Shown here piece after piece: positions 9,687 through 17,786 of a DNA stretch of 64,000 nt. Within the stretch, counting starts at the first letter, position 1. Every line of letters begins with the position of its first letter. The notes beneath the pieces are model-generated. The model saw only the letters and a program-made list of their open reading frames with translations. It did no database searches and was not told the DNA's origin. The position numbers and the translations under genes were made by a program. Origin of the DNA: Chlorogloeopsis sp038404745 (lineage in GTDB: Bacteria > Cyanobacteriota > Cyanobacteriia > Cyanobacteriales > Nostocaceae); the NCBI RefSeq assembly GCF_038404745.2, contig NZ_JAYKTT020000075.1, forward strand, positions 41,983 through 105,982, read 5' to 3'.

Positions 9687-9908
9687 TTAGGCAAATATTT
9701 GTAGCTTTAGTTTATTTGCCAAATATTTTCCGGCAAAACCTATGTAGGTTAATGGTTATACTAGGCAGCCACCTCTGGTTTTCCTTAGCAATTGGGTACA
9801 AAATCGAAAATTTTTTATCTAAAAATAAATAGCAGGCAAAAATTGGCATTCAAACTTGGGCAAAAGGGTAAAATCTGACGGCTGGATGTTTGATGCTGGT
9901 ATTTGAAA

Positions 9909-10382
9909 GATGCTGCGGCGCTGTTTGTTAATTGGTATAGCCCAAATCACTACTATGCTGGCAAACAAGAATTAACAGAAGACTTTGCAACAGTTATTCG
10001 GAGGCTATAGCTGAAAATCCAGCGGTGTGGTAGAAGAAATCCTCTACGCTAGCGATGGATGGGCTATTAACAAGTGCGCATATCCTTGCGTTGGTTTTAC
10101 TGTCGATAGGTAAAGCACCAGAAGCGAAAAACGCCTTTACTAACATCTTTGCTTCTGTTGTCCGTAGTGCCAATCCTATTGAAACCCATACAGCGAAATG
10201 TTTTGAAACGCCTTGGCAGACTTTGGCTATGAACATACTCTTTTATTTACGACGATTTCTTGACGCAACCATTTGTACAGTCAGTTGTGAATCTACTGAT
10301 TTACGCTGAATCAGACTTTTATAACTACCGATCTAATTTGGAAGACTATGAGAAACGCTTGGCAGGCAAGGATATTCAGTGA
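9909..10382 (+). pseudogene. Decayed protein-coding gene, multiple frameshifts
   Basis: Protein-like stretches appear in successive frames with stops between them: DAAALFVNWYSPNHYYAGK (from 9909, stop at 10008), VEEILYASDGWAINKCAYP (from 10030, stop at 10111), NALADFGYEHTLLF, and finally a frame ending NLEDYEKRLAGKDIQ at 10382. No single frame is open for long, although the composition stays coding-like. I do not recognise the family. This is best read as a gene inactivated by several indels. The rest of the 9650-10519 spacer shows no intact gene. Confidence 0.5.
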
Positions 10383-10519
10383 TAGAAGAATTCTGCACCA
10401 ACATCTATACCCTTAGTATGATTCGCATCTAACAGCAAAATCAATATGCAAGATAGATGCTCCCATACCTGGGAACTGTGAAGATGAAGACACAATGCTC
10501 TTCATACTTCTTAACAGCC

Positions 10520-11869
10520 ATGACCTTTGATTATGATTTATTTGTAATAGGTGCTGGCCCAGCTGGACTAGCAGCAGCAAAAAAAGCAGCTTCTTTTAGT
10601 GTTCGTGTTGCCGTTGCCGAACAAGAAGCTCTGGGTGGTACTTGTGTAAATCGCGGTTGTGTTCCGAAAAAATTTATAGTACACGCCGCAGACTTTGCTC
10701 TTCAAAATCAGATGGCACATAGTTACGGTTGGAGCGAATGTCCAAGAAACTTCGACTGGACGTATTTTATTCACTCAGTACACCAACAGATAGAAAGTAT
10801 TAATTACTCATATTTTGAGCAGTTGCAAAAAGCTGGAATTGACTTAATTCGCGGCCATGCTACTTTCATTGATGCTCATACCATAAATATTGACGATCGC
10901 AAATTTACAGCTGACAAAATTTTAATTGCCGTCGGCGCACGTCCAATGCAATCGCCTATCCCTGGAATAGAATACAGCATTACTTCCCGCGAGATGTTTA
11001 ATCTACCCTACTTACCAGAACGCTTGGCAATGATTGGCGGTGGCTACATAGGTGTAGAATTTGCCAGTATGATGAACGCTTTTGGTTGCGAAGTGACAGT
11101 TGTGGAAACAGATGACATGATTCTATCGGGTTTTGATGATGATATTCGCTCTGGCGTTCAACAAAGTCTCAAAAACCGAGGTATTGAGTTTTTCACCAAC
11201 TGTAGTGCTGAAGAAATTAAACATGGTGGTGATGAAGGCTTGTTATTATCCATCGCTGGCAATAACTCAATCACGATAGCAGCAGATACTATCTTAGTTG
11301 CCACAGGTCGTATTCCGAATACTAAAGATCTTGGCTTGGAAAATGCTGGAGTGGGAGTTGGTGACAAAGGTGAAATCCAAGTTGATGCAGATAATCGTAC
11401 TACCCAGGAAAATATTTTTGCTGTCGGTGACTGTACTAACCGCTTGCAGTTAACACCTGTTGCCAAAGCAGAAGCCGTTACTTTTGCCAATATAGTTTTT
11501 GGCCAAAAGTCGCAAAAACTCAATTATGATTATGTGCCTTCCGCCGTTTTTTCGCGTCCGGAAGCAGCAAGCGTGGGAATGACTGAGGCAAAAGCACGGG
11601 AAAAATTTGGTGAATCTATAAAAATCTACCGCGATCGCTTTCAACCCCTATTGTTTAAGTTGGGCAACCAAGATGAGCAAGCAATGCTCAAATTAGTTGT
11701 AGAGGGTGAATCAGAGCAAATTTTGGGCGCTCATATGGTTGGTGAAAACGCCGCAGATATCATTCAATGCCTTGCTGTGGCAATTAGCAAAGGTATTACC
11801 AAGCAAGATCTAGATGATACAATTGGCATCCACCCAACTACAGCAGAGGAGTTCCTAACGTTAAATTAA
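10520..11869 (+). CDS. Glutathione-reductase-like FAD disulfide oxidoreductase, probably NADH-type
   Basis: A 449-residue class I pyridine-nucleotide disulfide oxidoreductase. FAD site: LFVIGAGPAGLAAA. Redox pair: GGTCVNRGC with C42 and C47, followed by VPKK as in glutathione reductases. The C-terminal base motif is GIHPTTAEEF. The coenzyme domain has GGGYIGVEFA. The second beta strand then ends in Glu (E196), followed by T197 and D198 with S203, where the downstream paralogue has Ile, R197, K198 and K203. A Glu in this place normally selects NADH. The ATG at 10520 fits the paralogue's start (MTYDYDLF). It is followed after 33 bp by the gor gene and is probably in the same operon. Confidence 0.85.
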   Translation: MTFDYDLFVIGAGPAGLAAAKKAASFSVRVAVAEQEALGGTCVNRGCVPKKFIVHAADFALQNQMAHSYGWSECPRNFDWTYFIHSVHQQIESINYSYFEQLQKAGIDLIRGHATFIDAHTINIDDRKFTADKILIAVGARPMQSPIPGIEYSITSREMFNLPYLPERLAMIGGGYIGVEFASMMNAFGCEVTVVETDDMILSGFDDDIRSGVQQSLKNRGIEFFTNCSAEEIKHGGDEGLLLSIAGNNSITIAADTILVATGRIPNTKDLGLENAGVGVGDKGEIQVDADNRTTQENIFAVGDCTNRLQLTPVAKAEAVTFANIVFGQKSQKLNYDYVPSAVFSRPEAASVGMTEAKAREKFGESIKIYRDRFQPLLFKLGNQDEQAMLKLVVEGESEQILGAHMVGENAADIIQCLAVAISKGITKQDLDDTIGIHPTTAEEFLTLN

Positions 11870-11902
11870 ATTAAGGGCTGGAACTACAAAAAATAATAAT
11901 TT

Positions 11903-13282
11903 ATGACATACGATTACGACCTGTTTGTCATTGGTGCTGGTTCTGGAGGTTTAGCGGCTTCCAAACGTGCTGCCAGCTATGGAGCAAAAGTAGCGATCGC
12001 CGAGCAAGATTTAGTTGGCGGTACTTGTGTCATCCGTGGCTGTATTCCCAAAAAACTCATGGTTTATAGTTCCCACTTTCCCGCGTTATTTCACGACGCC
12101 GCAGGCTACGGTTGGAAAGTAGGTGAAGCCGAGTTAGATTGGGAATATTTAATTACAGCTATAGATAAGGAAGTCAGACGACTATCGCACCTGCATATCA
12201 CCTACTTAGAAAAAGCAGGGGTGGAACTCATCCCCAGTCATGCAACTTTAGTAGATCCGCACACTGTAGAAGTTGATGGACGCAAAGTCACAGCAGACAA
12301 AATTTTAATTGCTGTTGGGGGACGTCCCATCAAACCAGAGTTGCCGGGGATGGAATATGGTATTACCTCCAACGAAATGTTTCTCCTCAAAGAAAAACCA
12401 AAACACATCGCTGTGATTGGTGCTGGTTATATTGGCACTGAATTCGCCTGTATTATGCGTGGTTTGGGATGTGAAGTTACCCAAATTATCCGTAAAGAAC
12501 TGATACTAAAGGGTTTTGATGAAGATATTCGCACCAACATTCAAGAAGGAATGACTAACCACGGAATTAAAATTATCCGAAATACAGTGGTGGAAACAGT
12601 TGAAAAAGTGCCAGAAGGACTGAAGCTAAATTTATCTGGAGATAGTACAGAACCAGTCATTGCTGATGTATTTTTGGTAGCAACAGGTCGTATTCCCAAT
12701 GTCGAGGGATTAGGTTTGGACAATGCAGGAGTTGAACTAGTACCTAGTGCGATTGAGGGGCCAGGATACAGTACGATGAATGCGATCGCTGTCAACGAAT
12801 ATAGCCAAACTTCCCAGGAAAATATCTTTGCTGTTGGCGATGTTACAGACAGGATAAATTTAACTCCGGTCGCAATCGGTGAGGGACGTGCTTTTGCAGA
12901 TAGTGAATACGGTAATAACCGTCGTGTATTTAGTCACGAAGATGTGGCAACAGCCGTATTTTCAACACCTGAAGCTGCTACAGTTGGTTTGACGGAAGCC
13001 GAAGCACGTCAAAAATTCGGAGATGATGCAGTAACAGTATATCGCGCTCGCTTTCGACCCTTGTTTCACAGCTTGACTGGTGCTGAAGAAAGAACAATGA
13101 TGAAGTTGATAGTCGATGCTAACACCGACAAAGTGTTGGGTGCTCACATGGTAGGAGAAAATTCAGCGGAGATCATTCAAGGTGTGGCGATCGCTGTCAA
13201 GATGGGTGCAACTAAAAAGGATTTTGACGCGACTGTTGGTATTCACCCCACAGCAGCAGAAGAGTTTGTCACAATGCGTTGA
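11903..13282 (+). CDS. gor: Glutathione reductase (NADPH)
   Basis: Homodimeric flavoenzyme that regenerates reduced glutathione with NADPH. It carries the FAD motif LFVIGAGSGGLAAS and the redox disulfide GGTCVIRGC (C42, C47) followed by IPKK, the form typical of cyanobacterial enzymes. The coenzyme site is GAGYIGTEFA. R197 and K198 with K203 correspond to the NADPH-phosphate-binding R198/K199/R204 of the E. coli enzyme. The catalytic C-terminus is GIHPTAAEEF. At 459 aa the length is standard. It forms a tandem pair with the upstream paralogue, 33 bp apart. Confidence 0.94.
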   Translation: MTYDYDLFVIGAGSGGLAASKRAASYGAKVAIAEQDLVGGTCVIRGCIPKKLMVYSSHFPALFHDAAGYGWKVGEAELDWEYLITAIDKEVRRLSHLHITYLEKAGVELIPSHATLVDPHTVEVDGRKVTADKILIAVGGRPIKPELPGMEYGITSNEMFLLKEKPKHIAVIGAGYIGTEFACIMRGLGCEVTQIIRKELILKGFDEDIRTNIQEGMTNHGIKIIRNTVVETVEKVPEGLKLNLSGDSTEPVIADVFLVATGRIPNVEGLGLDNAGVELVPSAIEGPGYSTMNAIAVNEYSQTSQENIFAVGDVTDRINLTPVAIGEGRAFADSEYGNNRRVFSHEDVATAVFSTPEAATVGLTEAEARQKFGDDAVTVYRARFRPLFHSLTGAEERTMMKLIVDANTDKVLGAHMVGENSAEIIQGVAIAVKMGATKKDFDATVGIHPTAAEEFVTMR

Positions 13283-13292
13283 TAGTTATTTG

Positions 13293-13348
13293 TAATATTT
13301 AGTCATTAGTCATTTGTCAGTCACCAATGAGAAATGACTAATGATTAA
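13293..13348. repeat. Heptamer-type TGACTAAT repeats
   Basis: The spacer between gor and the hydrolase gene consists largely of iterated TAGTCATT, TTGTCAGT and TGACTAAT words on both strands, as in the short tandemly repeated repetitive sequences of Nostocales. Confidence 0.6.
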
Positions 13349-13373
13349 GGATGATCTGACTGAGAAAAGCTGA

Positions 13374-14015
13374 ATGTCTAGTGAATATATTTACCTTCAC
13401 GGCTTTGCATCCAGTCCTCATTCTGCCAAAGCTCAGTACATAAGCGATCGCTTTGCAGAATGCAATATCAAACTGCAAATTCCTGATTTGAATTTTGGGG
13501 ATTTTTCTCATCTCACAATTACGCGACAGATAAATCAAGTCGCCGCAGAATTTCCTCCAAATTCTTCACCAGTAACTCTGATTGGTTCAAGTTTGGGTGG
13601 CTTAACTGCTGCCCACTTAGGACAAAAATATTTACAAGTAGAAAAACTTGTTTTGTTAGCGCCAGCTTTTGAATTTTTATCTCACTGGTTACCAACTTTA
13701 GGAGATGAAAAAATCAAACGTTGGCAGCAGGAAAAATATTTAATGGTTTATCACTATGGGGAGGAAAAATCCTTGCCTCTAAGTTATGATTTCATAACAG
13801 ATGCTGTGCAATATCAAGAAGAAAATTTACAACGTCCTATTCCTACCCTGATTTTGCACGGAAAAAATGATGAAGTTATTCCAATTCAAGCCAGTTACGA
13901 TTTTACGAAACTGCGTCCCTGGGTAAAGTTAGCGGAACTTGAGAGCGATCATGCCTTAGGTAATGTCATGGCAGAAATTTGGCAGGCAATTAAACACTTT
14001 TGCCAGTTACCTTGA
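13374..14015 (+). CDS. YqiA/UPF0227-type alpha/beta-fold hydrolase
   Basis: A 213-residue esterase-like protein. The oxyanion segment YIYLHGFASSPHSAKA is at the N-terminus. The nucleophile elbow is GSSLGG (Ser), the acid is in the LILHGKNDEVIP segment, and the probable catalytic His is in ESDHALGN near the C-terminus, so the triad seems complete. The substrate is unknown; the family resembles E. coli YqiA. It is flanked on both sides by TGACTAAT repeats and is followed by hisC on the same strand. Confidence 0.85.
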   Translation: MSSEYIYLHGFASSPHSAKAQYISDRFAECNIKLQIPDLNFGDFSHLTITRQINQVAAEFPPNSSPVTLIGSSLGGLTAAHLGQKYLQVEKLVLLAPAFEFLSHWLPTLGDEKIKRWQQEKYLMVYHYGEEKSLPLSYDFITDAVQYQEENLQRPIPTLILHGKNDEVIPIQASYDFTKLRPWVKLAELESDHALGNVMAEIWQAIKHFCQLP

Positions 14016-14027
14016 AGTTGTATAATA

Positions 14028-14068
14028 TTTAGTTCTTTGACCAATGACCATTGACTAATGACTAATTT
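14028..14068. repeat. Heptamer-type TGACTAAT repeats
   Basis: The short spacer before hisC is made of TTTGACCAATGACCATTGAC-type words and TGACTAATGACTAAT, the same repeat class as at 13293-13348. The hisC start codon follows directly. Confidence 0.6.
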
Positions 14069-15229
14069 ATGCTGCCATTCATTCGCTCGGATTTAGCTCT
14101 ATTTACTGCTTATAAACCCCACCCTGGGAGCGATACAGCCCAACCAGTCTCAGCAACTCAGCTTGATCGTCTAGATACTAATGAAAGCCCTTATGATTTG
14201 CCTTCAGAGTTAAAAGAAAAGCTGGCATGGACGTATCAGCAGGTAATAGAGACAAATCGTTATCCCGATGGCGCTCACGAGGAATTAAAAAGCGCGATCG
14301 CTGAGTATGTCAATGAGTCAGCGGGCTTTTCCTCATCTGTTTTCACTACTACTAATATTTCTGTTGGTAATGGTTCAGATGAACTCATCCGTTCGTTATT
14401 AATCGCCACTTGTCTGGGAGAAGGTTCTATTCTTGTTGCCACTCCGACTTTTTCTATGTATGCGATTTTGGCAAAAACTTTGGGAATTTCAGTCGTAGAG
14501 GTGAACAGAAATGAAACGAATTTTGAAATTAATTTAAAAGCAGCACAAGCAGCCATAGAGCAAAATCACAATCCTCCGATCCGGGCAGTTTTTGTAGTTC
14601 ATCCCAATTCCCCTACCGCCAATGCTTTAACCGCAACAGAAATAGTATGGTTAAAAAGTCTGCCAGAGCATATTTTAGTCGTAATTGACGAAGCTTATTT
14701 TGAATTCAGTCAAATTACTATAGTCAATGAATTGTTACAGCGCTCTAACTGGGTGATACTGCGTACATTTTCTAAAGCTTTCCGATTAGCTGCCATGCGC
14801 GTTGGCTATTGCATAGCCCATCCTGAGCTAATTGCAATATTAGAAAAGGTTCGCCTACCCTACAACCTTCCGAGTCTCTCAATGGCTGGGGCATTAGTTG
14901 CTTTACAAAACCGTAAACTGTTGCTAGGTTCAGTACCGCAAGCTTTAAATGAACGAGCTAAACTCATTGAAACTTTATCACAGCAACCAGAACTGCAAGT
15001 TTGGGACAGTGCTGCTAACTTTATCTATTTGCGTTTGAAACAAACTACCTCTCAAGCCCAAGACACCACTTTAAAAGCCCTTAATCACCAACTTCAAGCT
15101 AATGGTACTCTTGTACGAGAGATTTATGGCGGATTGAGAATTACTATTGGAACTGCTGAGGAAAACGCCCGCACTTTGAATAACTTGCAAGTTGCTCTCG
15201 CAAATCTCAAATTAAAACCATTAGCTTAG
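14069..15229 (+). CDS. hisC: Histidinol-phosphate aminotransferase
   Basis: PLP-dependent fold-type I aminotransferase that converts imidazole-acetol phosphate to histidinol phosphate in histidine synthesis. Visible are the substrate loop LDTNESPYDLP, the cofactor motif VGNGSDELI, HPNSPT, the PLP-ring Asp and Tyr in VIDEAYFEF, the Schiff-base Lys in TFSKAFRLAAMRVGY, and the phosphate-binding Arg near GGLRITIGT. At 386 aa the length is normal. Its 3' end overlaps the convergent gene at 15226-15780 by 4 bp. Confidence 0.94.
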   Translation: MLPFIRSDLALFTAYKPHPGSDTAQPVSATQLDRLDTNESPYDLPSELKEKLAWTYQQVIETNRYPDGAHEELKSAIAEYVNESAGFSSSVFTTTNISVGNGSDELIRSLLIATCLGEGSILVATPTFSMYAILAKTLGISVVEVNRNETNFEINLKAAQAAIEQNHNPPIRAVFVVHPNSPTANALTATEIVWLKSLPEHILVVIDEAYFEFSQITIVNELLQRSNWVILRTFSKAFRLAAMRVGYCIAHPELIAILEKVRLPYNLPSLSMAGALVALQNRKLLLGSVPQALNERAKLIETLSQQPELQVWDSAANFIYLRLKQTTSQAQDTTLKALNHQLQANGTLVREIYGGLRITIGTAEENARTLNNLQVALANLKLKPLA

Positions 15230-15780
15230 TAATAAAATCTGTGATTTACCTCACTGCCCAAGCGGCGCACTACTGCCACAGTTTGCGGCAAGACACCTAC
15301 TAAAAGGGCAAAAGCTTCATCTGGTAACAAAGCCACAACCTCAGGGGGAAAATATTGTTCAAATTGATCGAGGATCTTTTGGACTCGCTGCTGGGGAAGT
15401 TGGTTTTCTGTAATTTGCTTGATCAACCGAATCCACTGCCGCCTAATTAAGTAAGCTTTCTGTCGCTCTTCATTAGTTTCAGGTGGCAATAAAGACAGAT
15501 TTCCTATTGGCAGCGCCCCTTGACAATCACGATCATAATCGCCACCTACTGCTGCTCCCGGCCCCGCAAACTCTGCATGATACTGTTTAAAAAGTATTAA
15601 TCCATTTCGTTTTCGACTGTTGATCACGAATACTTTTCCGCTTAATAGTTTTTTTAGGATATCCGAGCCATAAGATCGCTCAGCCCCATCTGGCATGACG
15701 ATATAGTCGAGGAAACTTCTGTCAGGATAATAGGTAGATACCATAGCAGTCTGATAGCGTCGGCGCTTTTCGCTATCCAT
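15226..15780 (-). CDS. Conserved hypothetical protein
   Basis: A 184-residue soluble protein that I do not recognise. It is basic at the N-terminus (MDSEKRRRYQTAM), has a Gly-rich central stretch (AEFAGPGAAVGGDYDRDC) and an alpha-helical C-terminal half with many Gln, Arg and Leu. No signal peptide or membrane segment is seen. Its stop overlaps the hisC stop by 4 bp in convergent orientation. A sound reading frame with ordinary codon use supports a real gene, but I cannot assign a function. Confidence 0.7.
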   Translation of the reverse strand: MDSEKRRRYQTAMVSTYYPDRSFLDYIVMPDGAERSYGSDILKKLLSGKVFVINSRKRNGLILFKQYHAEFAGPGAAVGGDYDRDCQGALPIGNLSLLPPETNEERQKAYLIRRQWIRLIKQITENQLPQQRVQKILDQFEQYFPPEVVALLPDEAFALLVGVLPQTVAVVRRLGSEVNHRFYY

Positions 15781-16547
15781 CTTTTCCCAAAAAGAAAATG
15801 AATTTGATAATTGCTTGCACTTAAAATAGATTGTTATTTAATTAAAGCTTTTTTCTTATCTTAATTATTAACTTTTGAAGTCAACTGAACTAAGATAAAA
15901 AATAATATAGGCTCTGTCCAGTCATTGAGTAACCATAATTTTATGAGATTTAAATTGATTTGTCTGCTAGCATAAGTGTATTTTATTAAAGTTTTTATAA
16001 AGATGAATATATAAGTTACAAAGATATTATGAGGACTTTAATAACTATCAATAGTGTTTTTACTGTTATAGCAAATCTCATCTGTTTTACTATCAAAAAT
16101 ACTTATATTTATATACAGAAACATTTTTCACATTATTAAGCTTAAATCAAAAATAAATTTTTCCTAATCTTCTAATAATATATTTACTTTTTTGGGAATA
16201 TATTAATAAATGTATATATAGTTCAAAGTTTAGATAAAATTATTGTCAGCAAAAGCAAAACAAGAACTTCTTTAACTTCATCATTAATTACTCAATAACT
16301 TAGTAAGTTTATAAAATTTTTGTTTAATAGCCATAGAGTTATATATACATCAATCTTAACTAATTTAGTATAGTGGTGTGTAAAATGCCAAAGCAGAAAT
16401 TAGTTGAAAAGTGATTGAATTTGGCTATAACAGGCTAGAAGCTCAACCAGATGAAAGTTTTCATCGATTAACTAAACTTATATAAGTTTCCTAGCAAAGC
16501 TAGTGTCAAAGTTGGTATTGACGATCCAAAAGCAAATAAACAGCTAA
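15781..16547. other. Long AT-rich spacer with possible gene remnant
   Basis: This 767-bp spacer is very AT-rich and shows no intact gene. Near 16410-16600 two short protein-like stretches in different frames (IEFGYNRLEAQPDESFHRL and VKVGIDDPKANKQLITQLK) suggest the remains of a lost gene that now runs into the 3' end of the GNAT gene. The evidence is weak. Confidence 0.35.
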
Positions 16548-17219
16548 TTACTCAGCTAAAAGATGTTTGTGTAATAATATTTGTTGCGATCGCTTCAAGA
16601 AAAATATATTCCAGCTAGGTTCAACTTTGTGTACTCGATATCCCTGCTTGAAATAAAGCTGACGTGCTTGATAGTTGTTTTCCAAAACGTGGAGATATAG
16701 CTCTTCAAATCCCCATTCTCGAACTATTTTTTCGCTGGCTATAAGCAGCTGTGAAGCAGCACCTTGCCTGCGGTATTTGGGGTGAACCGCTAAATTAGAC
16801 AGATAAGGAAAACTCCTGCCAACTTCTGTCCAAGCATCATTAAATCGCACACCTAACTCTACAGTACCAACTAAGTTATCAGCTAGACCACCAGTAGTAT
16901 CAACAGCAACCAAACACATATGATGGGGTGCTGCTGATGCCAAGCGATGTCTTAAATCTTCGTAAATTCCTAAACGTAGTAGCGGGAAAGCCCATCCCCA
17001 GAAACCTTTTTGGGAATGAAAGCTTTCGGCAATAATTTGAGCAACACCGATCAAATCAGCAGCTGTAGCCGCGCGGACTTGGAAATGGCAGGAAGCTTGA
17101 TCGGCGGCTATAACGAGCGGTTCTTGGTGGAATGGGTCTAAAAACCAGGATGTCAAGGTTAGTTTCGTGTTGAATTGATTGAACAACAATCCTTTCCAAT
17201 ATCCTAAAACACCATTCAA
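16548..17219 (-). CDS. GNAT family N-acetyltransferase
   Basis: A 223-residue protein with a GNAT fold from about residue 47 (FQVRAATAADLIGVAQII). The acetyl-CoA pyrophosphate loop is KYRRQGAASQLL, and the C-terminal helix-strand ends ENNYQARQLYFKQGYRVHK. Family members acetylate amines or protein N-termini; the substrate here is unknown. The frame begins at a TTG (17219) because no upstream ATG is in frame, so the true start is uncertain and the first 40 residues may not all be translated. Confidence 0.8.
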   Translation of the reverse strand: MNGVLGYWKGLLFNQFNTKLTLTSWFLDPFHQEPLVIAADQASCHFQVRAATAADLIGVAQIIAESFHSQKGFWGWAFPLLRLGIYEDLRHRLASAAPHHMCLVAVDTTGGLADNLVGTVELGVRFNDAWTEVGRSFPYLSNLAVHPKYRRQGAASQLLIASEKIVREWGFEELYLHVLENNYQARQLYFKQGYRVHKVEPSWNIFFLKRSQQILLHKHLLAE

Positions 17220-17786
17220 CTTATGTGAAAAATTGAAACAGTTTAGTTTGTTGAACTTAGTTTTAAGAGTTAGAGACTGATTGAAGCATAATCTAACTGC
17301 TAGAGAATAGGGGTGATAGTAACTAATGTTCCATAATTCTTAGTCTCTCATTTATCATCCCTCATTTAGCATTCCTTACCTAGCTGCCCCTTGTCTTGCC
17401 AAGATGCTGATAACTAAATTTTAAGTGTTAATTTAGCTATATATTATACCTAGTTTTTTAGCTTATGATTGTAAAGTTTTTGCTTTGACAAAAACAGCCA
17501 TAAATAAAATTTACCTGCAAGTGTTAGTGTCGGTGCTATGACGGGAAAACTTAATATGCAGCATATATAACTTCAACCGGATATTGAAACCAAATTGGAG
17601 CAATGCATATGGTATCAAATAGTTGTCGTCGGAGGTAAATAGTTGTGAGCAAACCTCTTTCAGTCAGCAATTTTGTCAGCAAACGGCTCATAAAGTCAAA
17701 ATGCTCTGCTCTTACCTGACTCAGTTTCGTCCTTACCTGATCAGATTATTGTTTATCCGACTGCCTTTGCAGCAGGAAAGCGGTGC
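17220..17786. other. cyaC upstream region
   Basis: 567-bp spacer between divergently transcribed genes. It contains heptamer-like words around 17335-17390, a possible short upstream ORF (17645-17719), and a near-direct repeat with TTACCTGA at 17713-17720 and 17735-17742. It is likely to hold the cyaC promoter; no consensus site was recognised. Confidence 0.4.
17645..17719 (+). CDS. Possible 24-codon upstream ORF of cyaC
   Basis: GTG start preceded by GGAGGT at 17631-17636 (8-base spacing), ending in TGA 67 bp before the cyaC ATG. The predicted peptide is MSKPLSVSNFVSKRLIKSK followed by CSALT. Only the strong Shine-Dalgarno supports it; it could equally be a leader element or chance. Confidence 0.2.
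   Translation: MSKPLSVSNFVSKRLIKSKCSALT

Noticed and set aside
9650..9832. 60-codon plus-strand frame before the decayed gene
   Set aside because: It begins at a GTG inside an inverted repeat, is AT-biased and looks accidental.
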